Below, piece after piece: positions 1 through 10,639 of a stretch of DNA of 64,000 nucleotides (within the stretch, counting starts at the first letter, position 1; the number at the start of each line of letters is the position of its first letter). The notes below the pieces were generated by a model. That model saw only the letters and a program-made list of their open reading frames with translations. It was not told where the DNA came from and searched no databases. The translations under genes were made by a program, and so were the position numbers. The stretch comes from Capsicum annuum. Lineage: Eukaryota; Streptophyta; Magnoliopsida; Solanales; Solanaceae. The DNA is taken from positions 165,791,898 through 165,855,897 of the forward strand of contig NC_061114.1 of the NCBI RefSeq assembly GCF_002878395.1. Reading direction: 5' to 3'.

Positions 1-610
1 GTGGGCACCTAGAATATTGGTACGAGCTATGTAGTTTAGGCTAATATTTTAAACTATCATGTTTCATGAAAGTTACCCCTATCTCGGCATCCTATGTATA
101 TGTATAAATGTGTGAATATGGTTATGAACAGTCACCTATACCCTTGAGTTGCATACCAGTGCTCACCCCACTGACTATCCCCAGATGCTACATCATTTCA
201 TGATGTAGGTTTCGAGGATATTTTTGTTGATCCTGTGCAGCCTTAGGTGGTTTGGTACTTCTGTTGATCAGTTGTGAAGTGGTGAGCCTCCATTCTTCGA
301 AAGGTGGTTCATTTTATTTGGTTTCCTTTATCACTTTAGTATTTATGGATTTCTTTTGTCATAGTCGGGGGCATGTCCCGACTTAGTTGGTATTCTTAGT
401 TTAGAGGCTTTTGTGGACAGGATTGTGATTTCATTGATATTGTTCCTTGACTCTTTAGGGTTTTTTTTTGGTTTTTTATATCTTTCATTGATTTGGTTTG
501 TTTGTTGACTTTTATTGGGCTCTTGAGGTAAGTCTAAAGGGGTTATCTTTGGCCCATAAAGGGCTTGAGATGCTTGTCACGGCCAGGCTCGCATTTGAGG
601 TTGTGACATG
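1..610 (+). mobile_element. Retroelement LTR-like remnant
   Basis: No coding frame is preserved. The stretch resembles the non-coding or LTR part of a Ty3/gypsy element common in nightshade genomes: a short segment starting TGAGCCTCCATTC, then a GC-rich dyad (GTCGGG..CCCGAC, about 364-380), then a segment that ends GTGACA near 608. Family and strand are inferred from general resemblance only; no TSD or second LTR is visible because the window starts inside it. Confidence 0.4.
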
Positions 611-1692
611 CCCCCTCCCTTTAGGTATGGTGAATTCAAGTAACTCTAGGTAAAGAGAGTTTGAGGTTCTTGATGTTATCTAACCACAAAATCATCTTTA
701 AGAAGTAGTTAGTTTTCGTTTTAATTTTAGGGAATTATGGCCGGACCCTGGCATTGGGTTTCCTACATATCTCAGGTTGTATAAGAATTCAAGATACTTA
801 TAGTTCATAAATCTTGATTTTAAGCACAATTTTAAATTTAATCACAAGTTATTTCAGCTTTGAATTTTGTTGAAACTAAAAAGCTGGGGAATAAAAGGAT
901 TGGGGGAGTTTGGAAGCAAACAAATTTCCAATATAGAGACAAGGCTACATATCCCTAAGGCTCAGATGATTAGACTACTTGTAAACTCTTAACCATGACT
1001 GTGGAGCTTTTCAAATCCATAGGTAAGAATTTACTAGGACATAACTTTCAAGGCTCTAGGTGTATTGTGACTAATTCAAAGAAAATGAAAAATTACTTTT
1101 TGAGTGAGTTTAGAAGTACCCCAAAAGTGACACCGAAATAAGAAATCTTAAATACATATATGCCTTCTAATAGTGGTGTAGTTTGATGGCAGTGGAAGTC
1201 ATTCTTTTGCTCATGTCCATAGAGTTTGATTTTTCTCTTTGTACTATGTCCCAGTTTATTGCTAAGAAAAAGTTCTACATTATGCTGCATCCTTTCTGGA
1301 GTTGCCCGTACCTGTGGTTTTGGTTTGAGATTTTCATCCTCTTGGATGTTTTTGGCAATCAAACTAATTTTTTAACAATAAAATGATTCACTGAGGGGTA
1401 GATAGCCTTTTACTATATTCTCACGTGAATTATTTTTTACTAGTAGTACCGTTCTTTCTTGTAAGTTTTTAGGGGAAAACAATTTTTGTTATAATAGACA
1501 AAAAAAACCTCTTGGTTGTTGGATAAAATAACTTTTTGATGATTGAATTTTTTTTCAAAGTGGGATGGCACTTTTGAAAACCGACAATACTTTGTGTAGA
1601 ACGGAACCTGCAATCATGTAATCTTATGCTAATATGGCAACCCTTTTGGTCAGCTATAACGCTTTTTGTATGTCAAGTAGTAACCTCTTCGA
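611..1692. other. Unassigned AT-rich repeat-derived stretch
   Basis: No gene can be supported. A weak copy of the CTACRTATC dyad motif described elsewhere in this window lies at about 760-806. A short open frame on the minus strand (1093-1362) has no domain I recognise and no support other than being open. The flank is probably old retroelement sequence into which the solo LTR at 1698 was inserted. Confidence 0.35.
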
Positions 1693-3159
1693 CTATCTAT
1701 AATGCCTCAAAATCTGATCCCAAGACGTCACACGGTGCTCAAGTCTACGAGTAGCCCTAAGCTAACTCTTTGAGTCTGCTACTAGGTCGGAACCTTACTT
1801 TAAGATAAACTAGTCAAGAAATAATGTTGTATCATACCAAAACTAAACTGAAGATACTGTCTGAATAGCAAATACTGAAAGTGTGTAAATAAACTCGTAT
1901 TTCGACAAGCCTCTACTGCTAAGGAACTAGAGAGTCATTGGGACAGACCCCCAATGACTCAGACTAAACTGAAACAATAAATCAACTACTATGAAAGCTG
2001 GAAATCTGAAGAAGTAGGCCCTCGAATCATGAGGACTCACCAACTATGGGAGCGTAGATAGAGATGTTCGAACTACTCACGCTGCTGATACTGAGTACCT
2101 GAACCTACATTATAAGACAATTTAGCACATAGACATATATGTGGATTAGCTCTTTGAGGACGTATTGAGTATATGGGGTGTAATGCATAAGTAAGACATC
2201 ATCATAATTAAAAAGTAAATGCATGCTGGTTGTATATGACTCACATAAGCTTGATTATCTAAAATATCAAAATATAAAATCATGTATAACAAATCATACT
2301 TGTAAATCTAGTGAGTCATAACACTTAGTCTTATAACAGCTTTCTATCACTCTTTTCTTTCGAAACTTAGAAGCTTTGGGAGCTTTGGAAATCTTTGAAC
2401 TTTGGGACTTAGGGATTTTTTTCTAACCAATATAAACCATGTGAGCTGACATGGAGTCCAACGTCTTGCCCACGTAGGGGAGAACTGTTCTACCTTTTTC
2501 ATCAGAATAGAAATGTATCGCCCTGAATCTGGTACCCAAAATGCTACACGGTGGTCATAACCCTGAAGGACCATAAGCTAAGCCATGACTGATATATGTA
2601 CCTGTACACTACATAATATACGATATATATGTATACATATACTGTAAAATATAGAATAGAAGTTGTAAGGTCATAAGGTTCAAAACTGAATAAAACATCT
2701 GATAAAATAATGTCTGAAAAATGGTACAATCAATATCAAAACTAATCTGAAGTAACTGTCTGACAAGCAATAGTCTGAAAGCCTCTAAACTGTCTGAATA
2801 AGGAGTTGATGGGACAACTCCCCAACTAACTCCATCTACTAAAATAGATAAGTACTGAAAGAATGACATAATCAAATAATATCATCCTCGAATAATGAGG
2901 ACTCGCTGCTAACTCTGTTCACTGAAATTTAGAATGCTACTGATGCTCTGGATCTCGTGCTCCTAAACCTATGGTGTAAAATAAAACACCATAGCGTAAA
3001 TACATTAGTACGTTGGAATATACTGGTATGCAAGTGAGGTAGGCTGAATGCAGCTGGTTCATATGCATAAACAATACTAACTGACTGAACTATATGAACG
3101 TAAGAATATATTCATGAATACATAACTGAAAATAAGATCGTGATGGGCCTGAATACTAG

Positions 3160-4160
3160 GTTCTGACTACTGAGTCTACTGATAACATGGATACCCTGAT
3201 GTCTAAGATTACGAATACTGGGATACTAAATAACTAAGTTTACTGATCCTGATATTTGAGTCACTGATAAGTGAGGAACTGATATTGTATTGCTGAGTAC
3301 TGAAGGACTAAAACTATATTATTGATACATGAATGACCATTTCTGACAGTTCTGATTATGAAGAACTGGTCTGGTTGACTATATCTGACAGTCCTAAAAC
3401 TGAATACTGATAACATGAGGTTTGATAACTGATATAACTGATAACATAAATGACTGTATCTATCAGTCCTGAATCTGATGGAACTAACTGAGTTTTGTAC
3501 TGTATCTGAGTTGACTGTATCTGATAGTCTACATTCTTATGAACTATTTGAGTTCTATTACTGAGACTGAGATTGAGACTGAAACTGAGACTGTGGGAGG
3601 TAATCATCTAACCAACATGCCCTAAAACTGAACTGGTAGGGTCCAACCTGTAACCCTAACTGGAAGGGTGTTAGTACCGTGCCACTGGTAAAGACAAGCT
3701 GTGAGATACCCTTACTGACAGGGAGTTCTTCTATCAACCCCTTCTGATAGGAAACTCAAATGAGATGTATAAATCCCTAAACGCGTAGGGTGTATCTCTA
3801 CCTAAGCTGGCTACAGAGTTCTGGAATGCAGGGATTGCTACTAAGGATCACACCCTTTACTGGCTGACAGTGTGTATCCTCATCCCTGGGTTTACTCGGT
3901 ACTGAATCCTAATCCCAAATGAATACACACTAAACTGATTTACTAGACGGAGCTGATACTGATGGTATGGTTTAGCTGAGTTTCGTTGATTGACGGAATA
4001 CTACTGAGATCTGAGGACTGATTGAGAGTACTAAAGTTACTAAGATTACTGAGAATACTGAAGTCTTTGAGATTACTGAGTACTGAGATCATTGGGATTA
4101 CTGAACTACTGGGATTACTGAGATTTCTGAGATTTCTGGGTTGCTGAGCTTTCCTGAGTC
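3160..4160. repeat. Degenerate CTGAG/TTACTGA simple repeat
   Basis: Within LTR B the text repeats short units such as ACTGATA, GATTACTGAG and GAGATTTCTGAG for about 1 kb without a fixed period. A more unique segment with CTGGTAGGG-type repeats lies at 3605-3870. This expansion explains why LTR B is longer than its relatives. Confidence 0.6.
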
Positions 4161-5084
4161 ACATGACTTACTGAGTTCTATGGATTATCATTTGGCTGAG
4201 GATATCATGAAAAAATGACACTGGCTCTAGGTACAGAGCTATATTTTTTGGGTACAAGTACCCCCAAGGCTCGATAGAAGGAAACTGACACAACATGAAT
4301 TGACTCTTCTTGAACACATGACCAATATTCATAATTCATAATAACATAAGTTGGGGTATTTTATACTACACATGGTTCTCAAAGTCTTATACATGGAAGG
4401 GAATACGTATAACAACATGCCATAAGTTCATCAATCTAGTTTCATGAACATTCCATCAAAAATCATAATGCATAACAATATCATAGAAGTCATTATTTTC
4501 ATAAGGGTGTAGCATGCATTTGTCATTTAGGTCACTATTTAACTATAATACATGATTTCTAGTCTTTTAGGTATTTTATCAAACACCTTACATACGCAAC
4601 TTAGGCATAGGTGTAATCAACAAATTATTCATCATGAACAACCAAATTTACATGTTTCCAACTTATATGATATAATAGATTCATAAAAACACATAAAGAA
4701 TTCCAACTTGGGAATCATTCAACATCAATAACATGAACATAATCCATTCACCACATAAATATCATGATATTGAATTTAAAAGAGGGTTCTTGGGCTTCAT
4801 GGATGAAAGGAATCCATGAATAAATACTATGCATACCTTAGCTTATGATTCTACGAAGATTGACAAAAAGATTCTTGAAATTTGATAGTGAATTCCCTTG
4901 GAATTGAACCTCCTATGAAAACCCTAGGGCTTGTTCTTGAGAGTTTTTGAGAGAAATTGAGTATAAGTTGCTGAATTATGGCCAAATCCCGTGTTATTAG
5001 GCTTATATAGGGTGGGAAAATTGACCAAATTTCCCTTAACACACGAAAGTGTAATGCTGAAAAATTGGGTACAAAGGCTACACA

Positions 5085-5235
5085 AAGGGCGGCACCTTTG
5101 GTATAGCCTTTTGTACCTGGGCGGCGCCTTTGGTAGCGCCTTGTGGAACCTGGGCGGTGCCTTTGGTGTTGAATTTCCCACAAAGGCTATACCATGGGCG
5201 GTGCCCCTTCATAGCCTTTGGCTACTAGTTCGAAA
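5085..5235. repeat. Minisatellite in LTR B (GGGCGGYRCCTTTGGT units)
   Basis: Four copies of a GC-rich unit containing GGGCGG(C/T)(A/G)CC and CTTTGGTA/TAGCCTTTG are spaced about 30-50 bp apart. The array occupies the same relative place as the different minisatellites in LTR copies A and C. Confidence 0.7.
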
Positions 5236-6504
5236 TCCAAACGATACCTAAACGGATTTCAAAAATCAGAAACTCACCCGGAATGTACTCTTGCCTTGCC
5301 CCATCGCAACAAAACTTAAAAATAGTAAGACAGATGTCGGGAAGGTCGTCAAATAATTTCCCAAAGTTTGGAGGCTTAAAATGAGACTAAGTGTTGAACA
5401 CTTATCAAAATTTTCTAAGTGTTGGATCTTTTAAAGAGCTTCAAGGAGCTAAACGAGCTGAATTTAACCGCAAGATTTTGCGGGGTCTTATAAGAACCTT
5501 GACTTAAGTGATTACTATCTTAGGCCACTATGGACATTTAAAACCTATGGTGGCTCGTAGTTTTGGGGAATGAGACCTTGGAATCATACCCAACTCGGTG
5601 CTAAATATTACTCCCATACTTATTGCTCAGAACTTTTAGGAAATTCACTTTAAAATAGGACAAGGGTTCATAATTAAAACCAATTATACTTCTCTTTGTT
5701 TTAAATCATAAACCGTATGAATAATGTGGATTCCTATCTTAGCTTAGGATCAAAATATCAATCTTTGCTTTTGAAAGAACTAATCGAAACTTATCAAGAG
5801 GACTTGAGATCATAATCTCCTTATAAAATCATCAATAGTACTTAGAACTCAAAGTATAAAGCTTTAATGCATCAATAATTACATCAATAATCAGATTTAA
5901 ACTTCATGCTCAATAATCATCTTAAAAGCTTTCAATAATCTCAGTCAAGATAATGGTATATAACTCATAATACGAATTTTATAATTTTAAACATGAACAT
6001 ATGTAAATTTCTTGCAATTGGAGCCTTAAATATCATAATAATTTCATAAACCAAAATAATGTGGATTTGGGTATCAACCCTAACTTAAATTTCATGGTAA
6101 ATTATAGAATATTCAGAAAAATTGAAACCATAATTAAGTTTTGGGCACAAGGATGAAAGGTTTATTCTTGTTCAAAACCCCACATACCTTGGATGATGAA
6201 CTAGATGAACAACCTTGCTTTTGAGACTCTATTTATGCTCTTGAATGATGGTTCTTGGAATTCTTGAGTTGAGAATCTTGAATCTTGAATTAATTTGGAA
6301 AAAGGATGATGGAATCTTGGGATTCTTAAGGTTGATTATTGAAGCTTAGGGTTTTTTGTTGAGAGAAATCTTGAGAAAAATCTCATAAGATGTTTGTAAT
6401 AGCCTTAAATCTTGTGTTTGGACGGAATTGGGGGCTGGGAAAAGTCCAAAATACCCCTTTTAACTTCTAAACGAAATTGAAAAAAATGAACTGGGGCCTT
6501 GATT

Positions 6505-6900
6505 TAATGGGCCACCACGATACGCCACTATCATGGTGGCTCACTGGAAACTGATGAATAGGAAATTGGGGTCCTCCGCGACGCGGAGCTATCGCGTTGT
6601 CCCACTGTATTTTGATACTTGGGACTTGGAACTTCAATGCCACACGCCACCATCGCGGTGCCCTATAGAAATTCCATTTTGATCTTCGACGTGATGCGCC
6701 ACTATCACGTTGGGCTACTGGAATTCAACAATTGGGAAAATAGACCTCTCCGCGATGCACCAATATCGTAGAGGTCCACTGGAAATTGACAAATGAGAAT
6801 TCAAACCTCGCCGCAATGTACCAACATTACAGTGGTCCACTGGAAAGTGACAATTATGAAATTGTCATTCACCGCGATGCGGTGACTACCCAATTGGCAC
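6505..6900. repeat. Minisatellite in LTR A (about 70-bp units with dyads)
   Basis: About six units of roughly 65-75 bp each end in a (C)CACTGGAAA-type segment. Each contains a short inverted repeat built on a CGCGAT/ATCGCG-like core, for example CCGCGACGCGG and CACGATACGCCACTATCATGG. The units differ considerably but keep the dyad arrangement. The array lies just upstream, in + coordinates, of the conserved GGTATCGATGGAAAGCTTATT block shared with copy C. Confidence 0.7.
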
Positions 6901-7159
6901 ACTGTCAACTTAAAAAGGCTCTAACTTCTTCACCAAGTGAGATTTGGGCGAATTTGGTATCGATGGAAAGCTTATTTAATTTCCCACACAATGAAAAGTT
7001 AAAATCTAGAAAATTCGATATGAAACAAATATTAATCATTTTGGAATACATTCCTTAACATTTTAGGAACGAATTTAAGCTAGAAAAAGTTTGGGATATT
7101 ACACTATCGATGATGATCTTTTGCACGAAATTGTCAGGTAAGTCTTGTGTATCTTTCAT

Positions 7160-7690
7160 ATCAGTATAACTCATAGATATCTCTCAAATTTTTCAATCTT
7201 CGAGTAATCTTGCATATTATTCTATGTTGGATATGAGATAAATTACAGACATCCTTTGAGTTAACAGTCTTCTGGGTGATCTTGCATATTATTAAACCTT
7301 GGATAAGACATGTCCTACAGATATCCTTTAAACCGCTAGCCTTTTAGGTACTCCCACACATTATCCGACCTTGGATGCAATGTGGCTTATGGATGTCCCT
7401 CAAATTATTAGACTTTGGGTAATCCGACACATAACCAATCTTGTGTATATCATGGCTTATAGAGAACCCTCACACTGCCAATTTTGGGATCTTGCACATC
7501 AACTGGTAAGGATTTAGTTGTGGCTTACCAATAAACTTCAAGCTATCAATTTTTGGGTAATCTCACATACTATCCGATTAGGATGTTGTTACAACTTATA
7601 GATGACCCATAGACTATCAGCTCCTGGGTAATATTGCACACTATCCTTTCCAAATATTGTGGCTTATAGATGATTCTCCAATTCCAATTT
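7160..7690. repeat. Degenerate 70-bp tandem repeat, about 8 units
   Basis: Each unit reads roughly AGATATCCCTCAAA..., then TTTTGGGTAATC, then TTGCACACTATCC, then a GTGGCTTAT junction. Units begin near 7168, 7247, 7319 and then about every 70 bp. Identity between units is modest, so the array is old. It starts about 60 bp beyond the right TSD of LTR A. Confidence 0.7.
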
Positions 7691-8009
7691 CTAGGAAATC
7701 TATTATGTCTTCTACCTTTAGATAGCGACTTAAATACGTTCCTTTGGATCATGTGCTTTTTCGACTTGATGTGCTGATGAATTCAAATGCCAATACATAA
7801 AATGCTGAACTATCCTCAATGTTCGGCTATATTGCCTTTTGTGTTATCAATAAATATAGAATGATGAGATATCCTTGAAGTTGGATTGTGTTATCTTTAC
7901 GTGGTCAATAGATATAGGTGTTCCAAAGTATCTTCCAAATCCAGATGTCATCATCATGAATAATGAACAATTATGGAGACTTATTTGACTAGTATACTAG
8001 CTTTATCGG

Positions 8010-8590
8010 CATGAAATAAAATGTCCCTCTTGGCAATGGAATGAAATGGACCTCTTAACAATGGGATAAAATGGCCCGCTCAGTAATGAATTGAAATGAC
8101 CCTCTCGACATGGAATAAAATTTCCCTCTCGGTATTGGAATGAATGGCCCTCTCAGCATGGAGTGAAATATCCCTCACATGGCATGGAATGAAATGACCC
8201 TCTGACATGGCATAAAATGGGCATCTCAATATGGCCTTCTCGATAACGGTATGAAATAAAATGCAATGGGATATGGTGGAATGCAATGAAATACAATAAA
8301 GTGTAATGGAATGGAATGAAATGCAATAGTATATAATGGAATTCAATGGGATGTGGAGGAATGCGATGAAATATAATATGACATGGTATAATGAAATGAA
8401 GTGCAATGGGATATAGTGGAATGTGATGAAGTGCAATAGAATGTAATGGACTGCAATGATATACAATGGTATGCAATAAAATGCAATAAAATATAATGGT
8501 ATGTATTAGGATGCAATGGAATATAATAAAATATAATGGAATGCAAAGGATTGTAATAAGATGTAATGGAATGTAATGAATGTAGGTATG
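8010..8590. repeat. AATGGAATGCAATG-type satellite
   Basis: The first half (8010-8240) repeats a ~35-bp unit of GGAATGAAATG plus GGCCCTCTCGGCAT. The second half (8240-8590) collapses to a pentamer-based AATGG/AATGCAATG repeat. Long open frames on the minus strand here are a by-product of the repeat lacking stops and are not genes. Confidence 0.8.
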
Positions 8591-10560
8591 TAAAGAAATG
8601 AAGTGGCCCTCTTGACAGATTGAAATGAATCTTTACTTGAGTTTTTTTGTCAGTGTGTTAGATTATTGCATGTACGTGTACTCAAGGTAGATAGTTAGTA
8701 GACACAATATCGCTTTTGCTGGCGACCACGATGAAGCTTTATAAAAGATTATATGATAAATACTCGACGTCATAATCTAAATGACTTAGTCTGCTATTAA
8801 TCTTCTCTTTCCAAAGGAGAATTTACATAGAAAGTTCACCGGATCTAAACAAATGGGTAAAATCCCTTTCTAAAGACCACTCAAATATCGTTTGTTTCAC
8901 TTCATGAAAAATATATGAGGATTACCTTTTTGCTCTTCCTTCTATTGAGTGATTCGATTGTGTCCTTATTATGTCAACTACCTTGAATATATCTGCACTC
9001 AAAGTAAACATTTAGTAAATACAGAGTTATTTTTGCTAGCGACTATCTTTAGAAAAAGTTTTAAATAAAATATTTATAAAGAGGAAAAGATGCCTTTGTT
9101 AGTTATCCATAGTCTCTTGAAATGAGATAGACAAGTCAAAAGGTCCTTGATAAATAGGTAATTAGACCCGTCTTTGGGGCCACCCCGAAATACCACTCTT
9201 GAGCATTATATGCTTCCGTGTAGTTCCTGATTAGCTTAGGAGATTTTTAATGAAGATCCCCATTTTTGTGCATTGCTCCCTACATCTAAATAAAAATTGT
9301 TAGTTTTTGGTGAAACTACTCCATGTTGACCTCCTTGGATCTTTGGTTTGCTTTTTGCTATGTTTGGGGTATTTCTTTATGTTTGGACTTCTGCCCTGAC
9401 TCCTCATTAAAATAGATGTAAGGCGAAAGTAGACTAGTACAAAACATGTATAGATTTTCAAAAATAGTTTTGGTTTTTGAAAAACTTTGTTTCAAAAAAC
9501 ATATGTAAAAGTTTTCTAGAAAATCTCTATCAGTCATGTCATGTGTTGGCTCAATGAACATCTTTTGCTTGAGGCTCACTATGTCTGACATCTAATGAAG
9601 GATCTGTGAAAGCTCATTGCCATTGCTAGAGGAGTTCAATAGCACAATTTTGCAGGAGCTTGTTATAGCTACAGATTTAGTCTATCTGGACTTTGTCGCA
9701 GCTGGTGATTTCTAAAGTTTGTCTTTGACCTCCTGGAGCTAGGAAATTTAAAATTAATTTCAAAATGTCAGTGGAAATTTTGAGGGCCTTCTCAAAATTT
9801 CTACCTTAGTTAGATACTATTTGTGACTATCTCGACTTGTGGGGTCTCGATACTTTCTTTTTAAGTCCTTGTTGGTGTTTGTTCTTTTGCCAAAAGATGA
9901 TCTTCTTTCATTGAATTTTTTAGATTCCTTCTCAAAAATTCTGCCAAATATCTATTTCATGGGGTGATATGACCAAGTCGTTCGGGTGCCTACGTATCCC
10001 ATTGAAGAAGAAATTAGGTCAAATGTAGTTCATACATAAGAAAAGATAAATTTTAAGCTATGTTAAAGAATAAACCGGTTACTTTAAGAAAAAATGTTAT
10101 TACAAGGAAAGCGATATAAGGAAAATACCATCTTTAGATATGGTATCTCTTAGGTTAAATTATCCTGGGTATTTTTATCCATCCAACTCGAATAGAATTA
10201 ACACTTCTTCGGATATCACTTTATGGATTACGTATTGCTTTCATTGTGTTTGTCTTGATGGAAGAAAAGATCAATTATCCACTTCCCTTTGAGAGAATTG
10301 ATAAGATTCCTCTTTGTTGTTATCAGCCCTAGTTTTCTTAACTTTGTCATTATCACCCTAGTTAGCCACCTTGGTTTCTTCTAGGTTAGGCCTTTCTTGA
10401 TTCTTGAACTCTTTAGTTCTTTGTTGACTATTCTAGAACCATTGTCTCCCATTCGTCATTTATCATCCATGATTTATTCATTTGACTCTTGACATGACAT
10501 GACATTATCAGGTTTCAACTTTGTATTACTTTTTTAAAAAATAAGGCAAGTAAGATAATA
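8591..10560. other. Unassigned retroelement-like non-coding stretch
   Basis: I see no gene. One clear copy of the CTACGTATC...GTAGTTC dyad motif is at 9984-10031. That motif is seen otherwise mainly inside or beside Tat-type elements in this window, so the stretch is probably the downstream part of the decayed element whose gag-protease lies at 10640-13400. Confidence 0.35.
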
Positions 10561-10568
10561 ACAAGTAG

Positions 10569-10570
10569 AA

Positions 10571-10608
<38 letters not shown>
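10569..10608. repeat. (AAT)n microsatellite
   Basis: About thirteen uninterrupted AAT triplets. They lie at the downstream (sense) side of the decayed gag-protease region. Confidence 0.95.
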
Positions 10609-10609
<1 letters not shown>

Positions 10610-10639
10610 GAAGACTTTCATGATAGGGGGAGACCCTTA

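Larger units (their letters stand above)
2514..5492 (-). mobile_element. Nested solo LTR B (3.0 kb)
   Basis: A second, diverged LTR of the same family is inserted in LTR A. The left end TGTATCGCCCTG and right end CGGGGTCTTATA correspond to the family termini, and the flanks AGAAA (2509-2513) and AGAAC (5493-5497) form a 4-of-5 TSD. LTR A resumes at 5498 where it left off when compared with copy C. On the minus strand, a TATA box (CCCTATATAAGCC, complement of 5001-5013) lies upstream of the conserved block ATAACACGGGATT-like (4986-4998) and the splice-donor-like CTAAGGTATGC (complement of 4831-4841). The extra length comes partly from a degenerate repeat at 3160-4160. Confidence 0.75.
1698..7103 (-). 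mobile_element. Solo LTR A (2.4 kb), split by a nested LTR
   Basis: The left end TATAATGCCTC is a decayed form of TGTAACGCCCCG, and the right end is GGGATATTACA. Both match the ends of the better preserved copy at 47002-49565. The element is flanked by an exact 5-bp direct repeat CTATC (1693-1697 and 7104-7108). Removing the nested insertion (2514-5497 with its TSD) leaves about 2.4 kb, the same size as copy C once its gap duplication is removed. No internal coding region lies between two LTRs, so this is a solo LTR. The sense strand is inferred as minus, because that strand carries a conserved splice-donor-like AAGGTATGTGGGG (complement of 6177-6192) and, in the sister copies, a TATA box. 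Confidence 0.8.

Noticed and set aside
8080..8546. Three overlapping minus-strand open frames of 67-128 aa
   Set aside because: They fall entirely in the AATGG-type satellite and are repetitive translations.
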